From positions 1-32,125 of the forward strand of contig CAJWQR010000014.1 of the NCBI GenBank assembly GCA_913045195.1: a stretch of 32,125 bases of DNA, written 5' to 3'. Source of the DNA: an uncultured Legionellales bacterium. Its GTDB lineage: Bacteria; Pseudomonadota; Gammaproteobacteria; Eutrophobiales; Eutrophobiaceae. The notes under the pieces are model-generated. The model worked only from the letters and a program-made list of their open reading frames with translations, ran no database searches and was not told where the DNA came from. This document shows, one piece after another, positions 19,972 through 29,978 of the stretch (within the stretch, counting starts at the first letter, position 1; every line of letters begins with the position of its first letter). The position numbers and the translations under genes are program-made.

Positions 19972-20478
19972 ATGAGTTCATACTTATACATCATGCGTCA
20001 CGCAAAATCTGATTGGTCAGGACCTCAGACATCTGATTTTGAAAGACCAATTAATGGACGGGGAAGAAAAAATGCAATGCGTGTTGGGGGGTGGATGAGC
20101 GAGAATAATCATATCCCACAAAAAATTATTTCATCACCAGCACTTAGAGCAAAAGAAACGATTGAATTAGTAGCAGCACAAATAAGTAAATTTAATCTTG
20201 AAGATTTGGCATATGAGGACGAACTTTACCTTGCCGGTTTTACTCAATTAATAGAATTTATTAATACTTATAAAGATAAAGTTCAAAGTTTAATGTTGGT
20301 TGGACATAATCCTGGCATTGAGAATTTAGTTAACTATTTATGCGATAGATCAGGAGATAAAGAAACAATAGTTACAACTGCTAACCTATTTATATTTAAA
20401 TTTTCTAGTGATAGTTTTAATACAGGAGTTGATATAATAGAATTGGTTGAAGCAATAAAACCAAGGGAATTAAATTAA
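19972..20478 (+). CDS. sixA: Phosphohistidine phosphatase SixA-like
   Basis: YIMRHAKSDWS catalytic RHG motif, SSPALRAKETIELV, LVGHNPGIENL; SD AGGAG. Confidence 0.9.
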   Translation: MSSYLYIMRHAKSDWSGPQTSDFERPINGRGRKNAMRVGGWMSENNHIPQKIISSPALRAKETIELVAAQISKFNLEDLAYEDELYLAGFTQLIEFINTYKDKVQSLMLVGHNPGIENLVNYLCDRSGDKETIVTTANLFIFKFSSDSFNTGVDIIELVEAIKPRELN

Positions 20479-20482
20479 AAAA

Positions 20483-21298
20483 TTATTTTTGTGAGACGAT
20501 ATAAGCAATCCAGCCTGCATCAGCCTCACCTTCCGTCTGCGGTATAAATTCACCATTACCCTCTCCATCTTCATCAGCTTGTTCCCAATAAACAGTTGGC
20601 TTGAAACCAGCTTCAACAAGCATTTCTAATATCTCAGGTAACGTCCATACACGCCACTCATAAGTAAAAGCTTTTTTTATTTTAGAGCCGTCTTTAAATT
20701 TAAAATGAATATGATTGATAGCAGAACCCGATATTGGATCGTATTTATGCTGGTCCCAAATATAAGTAAAGTTATCATTCTTCGTTTTTTCTTTCAGTTC
20801 TTGAAATGCTTCATAACCCCCATAAGCATCTGAAAAAAAGATGCCATCATCGACCAATGCATTCCTGATTTTTTTAAAATATCCAATCATTAATTTCCGT
20901 TCTTTAAATGTCCAATAGCTAAAATTCATTGCTAGCACAATATCAACAGGATCATTTACTACATTAAGCACATTGTCGTTAATAAGGCTTATACGAGATA
21001 ATTGTTCGGCGGATAGTTTTTCAAGCTTATTTTTTTTTGCCCAATCTAAAACATCTTTATCAAGGTCTACACAAATTGCTGTATTAGTATTACGTCGTTT
21101 TATCCATTCACAGGATGTATTTGTAGTGCCACAGAAGTCTTCTCTCAGTGTACTTGCCTGACGCTTTTTAAGTTTTTTAAATATTGAATCAATGATATCG
21201 ATTTCAGCTTCGGCACATTGAACAGCTTCCTCGTAACAGATATGACGGTCTGCTAGTTCCGCCATTGTGGGGCTTGATGATTTATTGTTTGAACCCAT
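20483..21298 (-). CDS. Class I SAM-dependent methyltransferase
   Basis: REDFCGTTNTSCEWIKR, AICVDLDKDVLDWAKK, DIVLAMNFSYW Rossmann-type motifs. Confidence 0.78.
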   Translation of the reverse strand: MGSNNKSSSPTMAELADRHICYEEAVQCAEAEIDIIDSIFKKLKKRQASTLREDFCGTTNTSCEWIKRRNTNTAICVDLDKDVLDWAKKNKLEKLSAEQLSRISLINDNVLNVVNDPVDIVLAMNFSYWTFKERKLMIGYFKKIRNALVDDGIFFSDAYGGYEAFQELKEKTKNDNFTYIWDQHKYDPISGSAINHIHFKFKDGSKIKKAFTYEWRVWTLPEILEMLVEAGFKPTVYWEQADEDGEGNGEFIPQTEGEADAGWIAYIVSQK

Positions 21299-21356
21299 AT
21301 TTTACTACCACGTATATAAATTATAATATTTATTATGATTGACTAGATATTCGGCC

Positions 21357-21369
21357 GGCTATTATAGCC
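21357..21369. promoter_or_regulatory. Perfect palindrome overlapping the methyltransferase -10 box
   Basis: GGCTAT-T-ATAGCC; minus-strand TATAAT (21361-21366) is embedded in it. Confidence 0.55.
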
Positions 21370-21415
21370 AATAGTTTTAAATTAAGTCAGTAAAATTAAT
21401 AGTCGTTTTTTAAGC

Positions 21416-21440
21416 GCTTAGTAAAAAATTTTTACTAAGC
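21416..21440. promoter_or_regulatory. Perfect 12-bp inverted repeat upstream of the CBS-domain gene
   Basis: GCTTAGTAAAAA-A-TTTTTACTAAGC. Confidence 0.6.
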
Positions 21441-21490
21441 AAGCATAATCATGATCATATTACTTTTTTATTACGCTATAATCTTAGTCT

Positions 21491-21964
21491 ATGGCAGAGT
21501 TAGATAATGACCACAAAGTAAAAATAAGCACGATACTCGATAACAAGGGTAGTGTTGTTTATAGTATTTCTCCCGAGAATACATTGAAACAAATGGCAAA
21601 TGAAATGCTAGCCAAAAAGATTGGCTCACTTCTTGTCATTGATAAGGCTGGCGCATTAGTAGGCATCATATCTGAGCGTGATTTTCTGACCATCGTTGGT
21701 GAACATACTAAAGATTGGGAGGATATGACTGTCAGCGATGTTATGACCAAAGAAGTTATAACTGCAACGCCTGAAGATTCTCTCGAACAGGTTATGTTCA
21801 TAATGACGGAGCATCATATTCGTCATATACCTGTTATAGGCGATGATAAGATTGTTGGAGTACTTGCCTTGGGCGATATTATCAATGCACTACTTGATAA
21901 ATCATTATTTCAAAATAAATTACTTAAGCGTTATATAAAAGACTGGCCGGTAGATAATCAATAA
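21491..21964 (+). CDS. Two-CBS-domain protein
   Basis: LLVIDKAGALVGIISERDFL and HIRHIPVIGDDKIVGVLALGDIINALL. Confidence 0.9.
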   Translation: MAELDNDHKVKISTILDNKGSVVYSISPENTLKQMANEMLAKKIGSLLVIDKAGALVGIISERDFLTIVGEHTKDWEDMTVSDVMTKEVITATPEDSLEQVMFIMTEHHIRHIPVIGDDKIVGVLALGDIINALLDKSLFQNKLLKRYIKDWPVDNQ

Positions 21965-21968
21965 TACG

Positions 21969-22256
21969 TTATAGTTGTATTAAGTTACGATTTTGATCTC
22001 GCATTTCAAGTTCATTGCTTACTGCAAAATCAACAAGGAAATCATAAGTCATAGGGTCTTTTTCTTGAAGTCTTGCATTAATGACAAAACATTTTGAGTT
22101 CTCCTCTTGGTTTAGATTGACAAGCGGGTTGAAGACTATTCGGCCATTTTTCCCATAACTAGCAACCGTGTAGTAGAGCCTTTCAGCCCAATCACTTGGC
22201 CGAAACTTTTTTCCTTCTTTGGTTTGTCCCATGATTAATATTTTTTCGTATAGCAT
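21969..22256 (-). CDS. DUF3579-like small conserved protein
   Basis: GQTKEGKKFRPSDWAERLYY...; resembles DUF3579 as recalled, not searched. Confidence 0.65.
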   Translation of the reverse strand: MLYEKILIMGQTKEGKKFRPSDWAERLYYTVASYGKNGRIVFNPLVNLNQEENSKCFVINARLQEKDPMTYDFLVDFAVSNELEMRDQNRNLIQL

Positions 22257-22270
22257 GTTTTTTGTAAGCT

Positions 22271-22720
22271 TTATTTCGAATCAGAATCCCAATGCTCACC
22301 CTCAATAATATTTCCAGTACGTGTGTTTGTTTGTTTGATGTTAATACGATTTTGCATGAAATTAACAAAAAATGTTTGTGCCAGTCGTTGACGTAATATT
22401 GGTACTAACGCTAGAAAGCCAAACATATCTGTAAAGAATCCAGGCGTTAGTAGTAATACCCCACTAATGAGAAGTATTAAACCCTCGATTAATTCGATCG
22501 CTGGCAATTGACCCCGATTGATATTTGTTTGGACTTTTGCGAGTGTTGATATTCCCTGAGTACGCAACAATGCAGCGCCAAGAATAGCAGTACCAATCAC
22601 CAAGGCTATTGTGTAACCTGCGCCAATGACTTTGCCAATCTTGATTAATATAACAATTTCAACGAGAGGTACGGTGAGAAAAAGTATTAGTAAAATTCTA
22701 AACAAAAGCGATGTCCTCAA
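22271..22720 (-). CDS. fxsA: FxsA family membrane protein
   Basis: VPLVEIVILIKIGKVIGAGYTIALVIGTAILGAALLRTQG, LLLTPGFFTDMFGFL. Confidence 0.9.
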   Translation of the reverse strand: MRTSLLFRILLILFLTVPLVEIVILIKIGKVIGAGYTIALVIGTAILGAALLRTQGISTLAKVQTNINRGQLPAIELIEGLILLISGVLLLTPGFFTDMFGFLALVPILRQRLAQTFFVNFMQNRINIKQTNTRTGNIIEGEHWDSDSK

Positions 22721-22808
22721 TATACATTTTAAACTATCAGTATGGCATTATGTTTAATGTATGGGCAAAATACTATTATGCAAGTAATTTTAAAGCTTTA
22801 AATTACAT

Positions 22809-23135
22809 ATGACCAATAATGAAAAATCTATTTTAGTTTTGAGTGCTTTCCCTACATCTATCTCAGTGAAAGATATCGCAGAGATATTGGTTAATGAAAA
22901 ACTTGCTGCCTGCATCAATATTATTCCTGAAGTTCAGTCTGTATTTCGATGGAAAAATAAAGTTGATAATACTCCTGAAAATATTTTAATTATAAAAACA
23001 ACACTTAATTTATACGATATATTAGAGAAAAGAATCAAACAACTACACCCCTACGAACTTCCTGAAATAATAGCAGTCCCAATTGAGAAAGGCCTTACTG
23101 AGTATTTGAATTGGGTTAGCGAGAACACTAAATAA
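22809..23135 (+). CDS. cutA: Divalent cation tolerance protein CutA
   Basis: LVNEKLAACINIIPEVQSVFRWKNKVD, LHPYELPEIIAVPIEKGLTEYLNW. Confidence 0.93.
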   Translation: MTNNEKSILVLSAFPTSISVKDIAEILVNEKLAACINIIPEVQSVFRWKNKVDNTPENILIIKTTLNLYDILEKRIKQLHPYELPEIIAVPIEKGLTEYLNWVSENTK

Positions 23136-23137
23136 CA

Positions 23138-24970
23138 ATGTACTTTCTTAAAAGAATATTTATTTTTTGCATTTTTTTATCTTCACATTCAGTAAATGCG
23201 ATTAATTTTGAAGATAGCTTAAATACTATTTTTTCATCCACGCCATCTTCTGTCGATGAGGTACTTCATCCGGATGATGCTTTTAAGGTGGCAGTTAGTG
23301 CCATTTCGAATAATAGATTAATACTAAATTGGCAAATAAAACCAGGTTATTATCTATACAAGGATAAGTTTTCAATCAACTCAAATGATTCATCAATCAT
23401 AATTGGGAGTTATGTATTTCCGATAGGTAAATTAAAAGAAGACCTTGCGTTTGGTGAGGTCGAAGTTTACTACAATAATAATCAGTTGTTAGTACCATTT
23501 ACACATGAAGATACAAATATAAAAGAGTTAAATATTAATATTGGTTATCAGGGTTGCAAGGAAGATTCGATCTGTTACCCACCAATTAAGAAAAATCTAA
23601 CAGTTTCAATTCCTGATTTTTTTGAGGCATTACTTGTTGATGAAGGGATTAATAAAGAAATATTTATATCTGAGCAAGATGTAGTCACAAAAAGATTAAA
23701 AGAAAATAGTTTGTTATTCAATATCTTTTCATTTTTTGTATTCGGATTTTTACTGGCATTAACGCCATGTGTTTTTCCAATGATTCCTATTCTCTCCGGC
23801 ATTATCGTCGGTGAAGGAGTTCGTATAACAAGAACAAGGGCAATCATGCTGACATTAAGTTATGTTCTGGCCATGGCACTGACTTATGCTGTATTAGGTG
23901 TGATTGCTGGTCTTTTCAGTTTTAATCTTCAAGCTGCATCACAAAATATTTGGGTGATCAGTCTATTCAGCGGGGTTTTTGTGCTACTTGCATTATCAAT
24001 GTTTGGTTTTTACGAATTGCAATTACCCAGCAGTTGGCAAAATAAAGTCGTAGCTAATCAAAGTAATTCTGGTCGTGGTACTCTGACGGGTGCTGCGCTG
24101 ATGGGGTTACTATCTGCTGTTATTGTTGGCCCGTGTGTGGCACCGCCACTTGCGGGCGCATTACTTTATATTAGTCAAACTGGCGATGCGCAACTCGGTG
24201 GCCTTGCTTTATTTGCAATGGGTTTGGGTTTTGGTGTACCGCTATTGATTATTGGTATCAGTTCAGGTGAATTATTACCACGCGCTGGCGCATGGATGAA
24301 TAATATCAAGCGTGTTTTTGGCGTCATTATGTTGGGTGTCGCCATTTGGTTTTTAGAACGTGTGTTACCAGAAACATTTACTTTATTACTCTGGGCAGCT
24401 TTATTTATCGTTAGCGCAATTTTTCTTGGTGCATTAGACCGCCAAGAAAAGGGTATTAATTACTGGCAACGATTACATAAAGGCCTGGGTTTAATGATGA
24501 TGTTCTACGGCGGCATTTTGATTTATGCTGCGGTAAGTGGCGGGGGAACTGTATTAGCGCCATTTAACAAAAGAATACTATCTAATAATTTCACAACTGA
24601 AACTCTACCGTTTGTTTATATAGCGAACATTTCAGAATTGAATGAACAATTAGAGCAGTCGAAGCTTGAGGGTAAGTCAGCGATGTTAGATTTTTATGCC
24701 GACTGGTGTGTCGAGTGCAAACAAATGGAGGCACATACTTTTTCTAAACCATTGGTTCAAGATATATTGCAAGATATAAATTTACTGAAAGCAGATGTTA
24801 CAGAAAATAATGATGCCGATAAAATTTTGTTAAAACATTTTGGATTATTTGGTCCCCCAGCAATTATTTTTTTTAATCAACAATCAGAAGAGATTAAATC
24901 TCATCGTCTTATTGGTTTTTCTAAACCAGAAAATTTTATTAAGCATATTAAACAAGTTAAATCCTTATGA
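23138..24970 (+). CDS. dsbD: Thiol:disulfide interchange protein DsbD
   Basis: Signal peptide, CVFPMIPILSGIIVG, VGPCVAPPLAGALLYI, C-terminal thioredoxin domain DFYADWCVECK. Confidence 0.94.
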   Translation: MYFLKRIFIFCIFLSSHSVNAINFEDSLNTIFSSTPSSVDEVLHPDDAFKVAVSAISNNRLILNWQIKPGYYLYKDKFSINSNDSSIIIGSYVFPIGKLKEDLAFGEVEVYYNNNQLLVPFTHEDTNIKELNINIGYQGCKEDSICYPPIKKNLTVSIPDFFEALLVDEGINKEIFISEQDVVTKRLKENSLLFNIFSFFVFGFLLALTPCVFPMIPILSGIIVGEGVRITRTRAIMLTLSYVLAMALTYAVLGVIAGLFSFNLQAASQNIWVISLFSGVFVLLALSMFGFYELQLPSSWQNKVVANQSNSGRGTLTGAALMGLLSAVIVGPCVAPPLAGALLYISQTGDAQLGGLALFAMGLGFGVPLLIIGISSGELLPRAGAWMNNIKRVFGVIMLGVAIWFLERVLPETFTLLLWAALFIVSAIFLGALDRQEKGINYWQRLHKGLGLMMMFYGGILIYAAVSGGGTVLAPFNKRILSNNFTTETLPFVYIANISELNEQLEQSKLEGKSAMLDFYADWCVECKQMEAHTFSKPLVQDILQDINLLKADVTENNDADKILLKHFGLFGPPAIIFFNQQSEEIKSHRLIGFSKPENFIKHIKQVKSL

Positions 24971-25533
24971 AACGATGGCAGATAATATTTGTAGCAATTC
25001 TTGTAGCAATACTTTCAGGGCTTAGTGGTTATTATTTTCAGCAGATATCAAAAGATGATGGAATTCTCGAAGCACAGTTAAACACTAAAAAATCACCGAG
25101 CCCCGAAGAAGTTATTGGTATGGGTGTAGCGGAATTTAGTTTGTTGGATTTAAATGGTGAAAGGCGGTATTTATCTGAGTGGAAAGGCAAGTTGATTGCA
25201 ATTAATTTTTGGGCGACATGGTGTGCCCCCTGTCGTGAGGAAATCCCTGCTTTTGTCGAGCTACAAGAAAAATATGCAACACAAGGATTACAATTTATCG
25301 GAATTGCATTACAACAGGCAGATGAGGTGAGAGATTTTATCGAAGAATATAATGTTAACTATCCCTCATTGGTTGGCGGGGATGAAGTGATAAAAGTTGC
25401 CAGTCAATTAGGGAATAATATTGGCGCAATGCCGTATACGGCGATTATCAATTCTAAAGGTAAAATCGCATATACTCACCGCGGACCGCTATCTAAGATC
25501 GAGGCAGAGGCGGTGATTAAGAACTTCTTATAA
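24967..25533 (+). CDS. TlpA/ResA-like membrane-anchored thioredoxin
   Basis: N-terminal TM, INFWATWCAPCREEIPAF; ATGA overlap with dsbD. Confidence 0.88.
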   Translation: MKRWQIIFVAILVAILSGLSGYYFQQISKDDGILEAQLNTKKSPSPEEVIGMGVAEFSLLDLNGERRYLSEWKGKLIAINFWATWCAPCREEIPAFVELQEKYATQGLQFIGIALQQADEVRDFIEEYNVNYPSLVGGDEVIKVASQLGNNIGAMPYTAIINSKGKIAYTHRGPLSKIEAEAVIKNFL

Positions 25534-25567
25534 GCAAAATTGGCAAAAATAACCTGTTCGTATTTTC

Positions 25568-25617
25568 GTTAAACTTCTGTTAAAATTCAGCTAAATGCTG
25601 TTAAAATCATTAAAAAT
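25568..25617. repeat. Phased G[T/C]TAAA repeat array (~10.5 bp period) upstream of aroQ
   Basis: GTTAAACTTCT GTTAAAATTCA GCTAAATGCT GTTAAAATCA TTAAAAATA; unit starts at 25568, 25579, 25590, 25600, ~25610. Confidence 0.6.
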
Positions 25618-25650
25618 AACAATATCAGTTATTATATATAGGGGATTTAC

Positions 25651-26088
25651 TTGAAGTTTCTAGTTTTAAATGGGCCAAATCTAAACCTTTTGGGCGAGCG
25701 GGAGCCGGAGGTCTATGGAACAACAACGCTAGCCGAGATAGATGCCAGAATACTGAATTTGGCGACAGCACAAGGTAATACACTCTCAAGTTTTCAAAGC
25801 AATGCCGAGCATGAACTAGTAGATAAAATACATGAGGCAAAAAAAACAGGGGTGGATTTTATACTCATTAACCCCGGCGCATTTACTCACACCAGCATAG
25901 CACTGCGTGATGCAATGTTGGGCACACAAATTCCCTTTATCGAAGTACATTTATCGAATGTATTTTCCCGTGAGGAATTTAGAAAGTCTTCATATTTATC
26001 TGACATTGCCGTTGCTGTTGTGAGCGGTCTTGGTGATTATGGATATGAGCTTGCCTTAATGGGCGCTGAACGATACCTAAAAAAATAA
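25651..26088 (+). CDS. aroQ: Type II 3-dehydroquinate dehydratase (TTG start)
   Basis: [52 protein letters not shown]. Confidence 0.95.
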   Translation: MKFLVLNGPNLNLLGEREPEVYGTTTLAEIDARILNLATAQGNTLSSFQSNAEHELVDKIHEAKKTGVDFILINPGAFTHTSIALRDAMLGTQIPFIEVHLSNVFSREEFRKSSYLSDIAVAVVSGLGDYGYELALMGAERYLKK

Positions 26089-26100
26089 TGAAAAAATATT

Positions 26101-26562
26101 ATGGATATTAGAAAGGTAAAAAAATTAATTGAGTTGCTCGAGGAGTCGGGGATTGCCGAGATTGAGATTCATGAAGGCGAAGAATCAGTTCGTATCAGTC
26201 GCGATGGGTCAATTCCTCTGCCTCAAACGACGGCTAACGTACCGCCCGTCGATGAGGGTAGTCCATTAAAAAAACAATCGAGTGCTAACGAAAATTTATC
26301 AAATGATGATTACAGTGATGAGGGTGAGATTATTACTGCCCCAATGGTAGGAATTTTTTATAGTTCTCCTTCGCCTGATCAGCCACCGTTTACAAATAAA
26401 GGGCAAAATATTAAGACTGGTGATGTGCTTTGTATTATTGAAGCAATGAAAATAATGAATCAGATTGAAGCTGACATTGATGGCAAGTTAGTTCGCATAT
26501 TAGTCGAAAACGGTGATCCAGTAGAGTACGGACAACCCTTATTTGTTATTAGTCCGTCTTAA
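26101..26562 (+). CDS. accB: Acetyl-CoA carboxylase biotin carboxyl carrier protein
   Basis: Biotinylation motif [14 protein letters not shown]-terminal [23 protein letters not shown]. Confidence 0.96.
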   Translation: MDIRKVKKLIELLEESGIAEIEIHEGEESVRISRDGSIPLPQTTANVPPVDEGSPLKKQSSANENLSNDDYSDEGEIITAPMVGIFYSSPSPDQPPFTNKGQNIKTGDVLCIIEAMKIMNQIEADIDGKLVRILVENGDPVEYGQPLFVISPS

Positions 26563-26625
26563 ACCAAAACGTTGTTTTATTAATTGCGTTTATTCATGAT
26601 AAATCTATATGAGTCTTAATTATCC

Positions 26626-27969
26626 ATGCTTGAAAAAATTGTAATTGCAAACCGTGGCGAAATTGCGCTTAGAATTTTGCGTGCTTGCAAAGAGCTTGGT
26701 ATTAAAACGGTTGCAACATATTCAGTTGCTGATCGTGAACAAAAACATGTTTATCTTGCTGATGAATCTGTCTGTATTGGTCCGGCAACCTCAATTGATA
26801 GTTATTTAAATATTCCCGCGGTCATTAGTGCAGCTGAAGTAACCGACGCGGTTGGTATTCACCCAGGTTACGGATTTCTTTCCGAGAATGCTGATTTTGC
26901 AGAACGAGTAGAACAAAGCGGTTTTACTTTTGTTGGGCCGAAGGCTGAAACAATACGGGTGATGGGCGATAAGGTTTCGGCAATCAAGGCAATGAAAAAA
27001 GCAGGTATTCCTTGTGTGCCAGGTTCTGATGGTCCATTAGGGGATGATTCAAAACAACTAATAAAGACAGCTAAAGAAATTGGCTACCCTGTTATTATTA
27101 AGGCTGCTGGCGGAGGTGGTGGCCGAGGCATGCGCGTAGTTTATAGTGAAGCGACATTACTTAAATCAATAACATTAACGCGCGCAGAAGCGGCAGCTGC
27201 TTTTAGTAATGATATTGTCTATATGGAAAAATTTCTTGAGCACCCACGTCATATTGAAATACAAATTCTTGCAGACGAACATGGAAATGTTATTTATTTG
27301 GCCGAACGCGATTGTTCAATGCAGAGACGGCACCAAAAAGTTATTGAAGAGGCGCCTGCTCCCGGGCTAAGCGAAAAAACACGAAAAAAGATCGGAGAGT
27401 TATGTGTAAAAGCTTGTAAAAAAATTTCCTATCGTGGTGCAGGTACTTTTGAGTTTTTATATGAGAACGAAGAATTTTACTTTATAGAGATGAATACACG
27501 CATCCAGGTTGAGCATCCAGTGACAGAGATGATCACGGGCGTTGATATTGTGAAAGAGCAATTAAGAGTCGCAAGCGGCGATCCATTAAACTATAAGCAG
27601 GCTGATATTAAGGTGAGAGGGCATGCGATTGAGTGTCGTATCAATGCCGAAGACCCAGAGACATTTTTACCCTCACCAGGCATAATCGAACATTATCACC
27701 CTCCTGGTGGGTTCGGCATTCGTGTCGATACACATGTATACCAAGGGTATAAAGTGCCTCCTTATTATGATTCGATGATTGGTAAATTAATTGCACATGC
27801 AGAAACTAGAGAGCTTGCAATATCTCGCTTATCAATGGCACTATCTGAAATCGTTATCGATGGCATTAAAACAAATATCCCACTGCATCAAAACCTCGTT
27901 CAGGACACTGCGTTTGCCGCAGGGGGTACTGATATTCATTATTTGGAGAATAAATTGGGTATCAAATAG
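26626..27969 (+). CDS. accC: Acetyl-CoA carboxylase biotin carboxylase subunit
   Basis: [52 protein letters not shown]. Confidence 0.97.
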   Translation: MLEKIVIANRGEIALRILRACKELGIKTVATYSVADREQKHVYLADESVCIGPATSIDSYLNIPAVISAAEVTDAVGIHPGYGFLSENADFAERVEQSGFTFVGPKAETIRVMGDKVSAIKAMKKAGIPCVPGSDGPLGDDSKQLIKTAKEIGYPVIIKAAGGGGGRGMRVVYSEATLLKSITLTRAEAAAAFSNDIVYMEKFLEHPRHIEIQILADEHGNVIYLAERDCSMQRRHQKVIEEAPAPGLSEKTRKKIGELCVKACKKISYRGAGTFEFLYENEEFYFIEMNTRIQVEHPVTEMITGVDIVKEQLRVASGDPLNYKQADIKVRGHAIECRINAEDPETFLPSPGIIEHYHPPGGFGIRVDTHVYQGYKVPPYYDSMIGKLIAHAETRELAISRLSMALSEIVIDGIKTNIPLHQNLVQDTAFAAGGTDIHYLENKLGIK

Positions 27970-28002
27970 ATTTTTTATTTGTGTCGTTTAAATCTTAATT
28001 TT

Positions 28003-28881
28003 ATGAGTTGGTTACAACTTGAACTGGAAACAAATCAAACTCACGCAGAGGAGTTATCAGCATTACTTGAACAGCTCGGCGCAATTTCAGTTAGTTTAAC
28101 TGCGTCTAGTAGCGAACCTGTCTTTGATGAGAGTGATAATGGTAATACGTTCTGGGAAAGAACAAAATTAAGTGTTTTATTAAATTCAAAGTGCAATATA
28201 GATAACTTGCTTATTCAATTACACAGCCATGTCGGTAGTAATGCTATCTACAGTCATAATATTAAATTTTTAGAAGATAAAGATTGGGTTAATGAATTCA
28301 AATCTAAATATCAGCCAATATTTTTTTCAAATAAAATATGTATTTCACCTAGCTGGCGTGAACCATCGAAAAATAAAATAGCAACTATAGTTCTTGACCC
28401 AGGCCTTGCATTTGGCACGGGGGCTCATCCGACAACATCACTTTGCATAGAATGGTTCTGTAAAAATGACATAAACAACAAAATTGTTATCGATTATGGT
28501 TGTGGGTCAGGGATTCTTGCAATGGTTGCGGTAAAATTTGGCGCAAAAAAAGTTTTTGCAATTGATATAGACGAACAAGCTTTAAATACAACACGTGAAA
28601 ATATTGAGCAAAATAAATTACAAGAAAATATTTTGGTATGTCATCCTGAAAACGCTGTTATTCCAAAAGCGGATATTTTGGTCGCCAATATTTTACAAAA
28701 TCCATTAAAGAAATTACTTAAAGAATTTTCTAGCTTAACAAAACCAGGTAGTCATATAATCTTATCTGGTTTACTCTCCACGCAAACAAAAGAATGTTTG
28801 GCAGTATATGGGACTCATTTTAACATGGATGAACCTGTTTTAAGAAAAAGTTGGGCAAGTTTGCATGGGGTGAGACTTTAA
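28003..28881 (+). CDS. prmA: Ribosomal protein L11 methyltransferase
   Basis: LDPGLAFGTGAHPTTSLCIEW, VIDYGCGSGILAMVAVKFGAKKVFAIDID. Start placed at ATG 28003 (MSWLQLELE). Confidence 0.94.
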   Translation: MSWLQLELETNQTHAEELSALLEQLGAISVSLTASSSEPVFDESDNGNTFWERTKLSVLLNSKCNIDNLLIQLHSHVGSNAIYSHNIKFLEDKDWVNEFKSKYQPIFFSNKICISPSWREPSKNKIATIVLDPGLAFGTGAHPTTSLCIEWFCKNDINNKIVIDYGCGSGILAMVAVKFGAKKVFAIDIDEQALNTTRENIEQNKLQENILVCHPENAVIPKADILVANILQNPLKKLLKEFSSLTKPGSHIILSGLLSTQTKECLAVYGTHFNMDEPVLRKSWASLHGVRL

Positions 28882-28914
28882 AGTAACTGATTTTATTCAT
28901 CAAAATATTCTTGC

Positions 28915-28942
28915 TTTACAACTTACGGTTTGTCGCTATCAT
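28915..28942 (+). promoter_or_regulatory. Candidate sigma70 promoter for dusB-fis
   Basis: TTTACA-(16 nt)-TATCAT, about 60 bp upstream of dusB. Confidence 0.5.
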
Positions 28943-29000
28943 AAGAAAAAAAGTTTTTCTTGTTAAATTATATTGAGACGGATTTCGATTCTTTGGTTCA

Positions 29001-29978
29001 ATGCTAATAGGACCTTATAAGCTTAAAAATAATTTGGTGCTTGCGCCGATGGCAGGTATTACTGACCAACCATTCAGGATGCTTTGTCGCGAATTAGGGG
29101 CAGGTTTGGTTGTCTCTGAGATGGTGACGTCGAACACTTCTTTATTTAAGTCTAGAAAAACAAAACTGAGAATTGATATTGGCGGCGAGTTGGAGCCTCG
29201 AGTTGTGCAGATTGCCGGCGCTAGTCCAAATATGATGGCTGAGGCCGCCAAGTTTAACGTTGATAATAACGCGCAGATCATCGATATTAATATGGGATGT
29301 CCAGCTAAAAAAGTTTGTAAGGTAATGGCAGGTTCAGCTTTATTAAAAGACGAAATACTAGTAGGTAAAATTTTAGAGTCCGTTGTTAATGCAGCAGCTG
29401 TGCCGGTAACACTAAAAATAAGAACCGGTTGGGATAAAATTAACCATAATGCGCTTAACATAGCAAAAATCGCCAAGGATGAAGGCATACAAGCACTTAC
29501 GGTTCATGGCAGGTCTCGCGCCTGTGGTTTTAAAGGTAATGCTGAACACGAAACAGCAGGCGAAATTAAAGCGCGAGTAAATATTACGGTGATTGCCAAT
29601 GGCGATATCACAACACCTGAACAAGCAGAAGATATAATAAAAAAATATAGGGTTGATGGAATTATGATAGGAAGGGCAGCACAGGGTAATCCGTGGATTT
29701 TTCAAGAGATAAACCACTACCTGAGGACAGGCGAGAAATTAGCATTACCCAGCCCAGAGGAAATTCACAACACTCTTATAGAACATGTTACTCGATTACA
29801 TCAATTTTATGGTGAGCAACAAGGGGTTCGAATAGCACGCAAGCATGTATCCTGGTATAGCCGAAAACAAAAGCACACAAATGCAGTAAGCCACTCGATA
29901 AACCACATTGAATCTGCAAGAGAGCAGATATACGCTTTGAATAATTTATTTTTTAAAGCGCAGAGATTTGCAGCATGA
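29001..29978 (+). CDS. dusB: tRNA-dihydrouridine synthase B
   Basis: LAPMAGITDQPFRMLCRELGA, DINMGCPAKKV, IMIGRAAQGNPWIF; next to fis. Confidence 0.95.
   Translation: MLIGPYKLKNNLVLAPMAGITDQPFRMLCRELGAGLVVSEMVTSNTSLFKSRKTKLRIDIGGELEPRVVQIAGASPNMMAEAAKFNVDNNAQIIDINMGCPAKKVCKVMAGSALLKDEILVGKILESVVNAAAVPVTLKIRTGWDKINHNALNIAKIAKDEGIQALTVHGRSRACGFKGNAEHETAGEIKARVNITVIANGDITTPEQAEDIIKKYRVDGIMIGRAAQGNPWIFQEINHYLRTGEKLALPSPEEIHNTLIEHVTRLHQFYGEQQGVRIARKHVSWYSRKQKHTNAVSHSINHIESAREQIYALNNLFFKAQRFAA

Noticed and set aside
21962-21982. TAATAC...GTATTA dyad between CBS gene and DUF3579-like gene
   Set aside because: Six AT-rich pairs with a 9-nt loop and no U-tract; likely chance.
28943-28961. AAGAAAAA-AAG-TTTTTCTT hairpin upstream of dusB
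   Set aside because: Pure A/T-rich stem immediately after the -10 box; too weak and low-complexity to argue for function.
29015-29488. 157-aa antisense ORF opposite dusB
   Set aside because: Lies wholly within the well-supported dusB gene; no recognisable domain; probably a codon-usage by-product.
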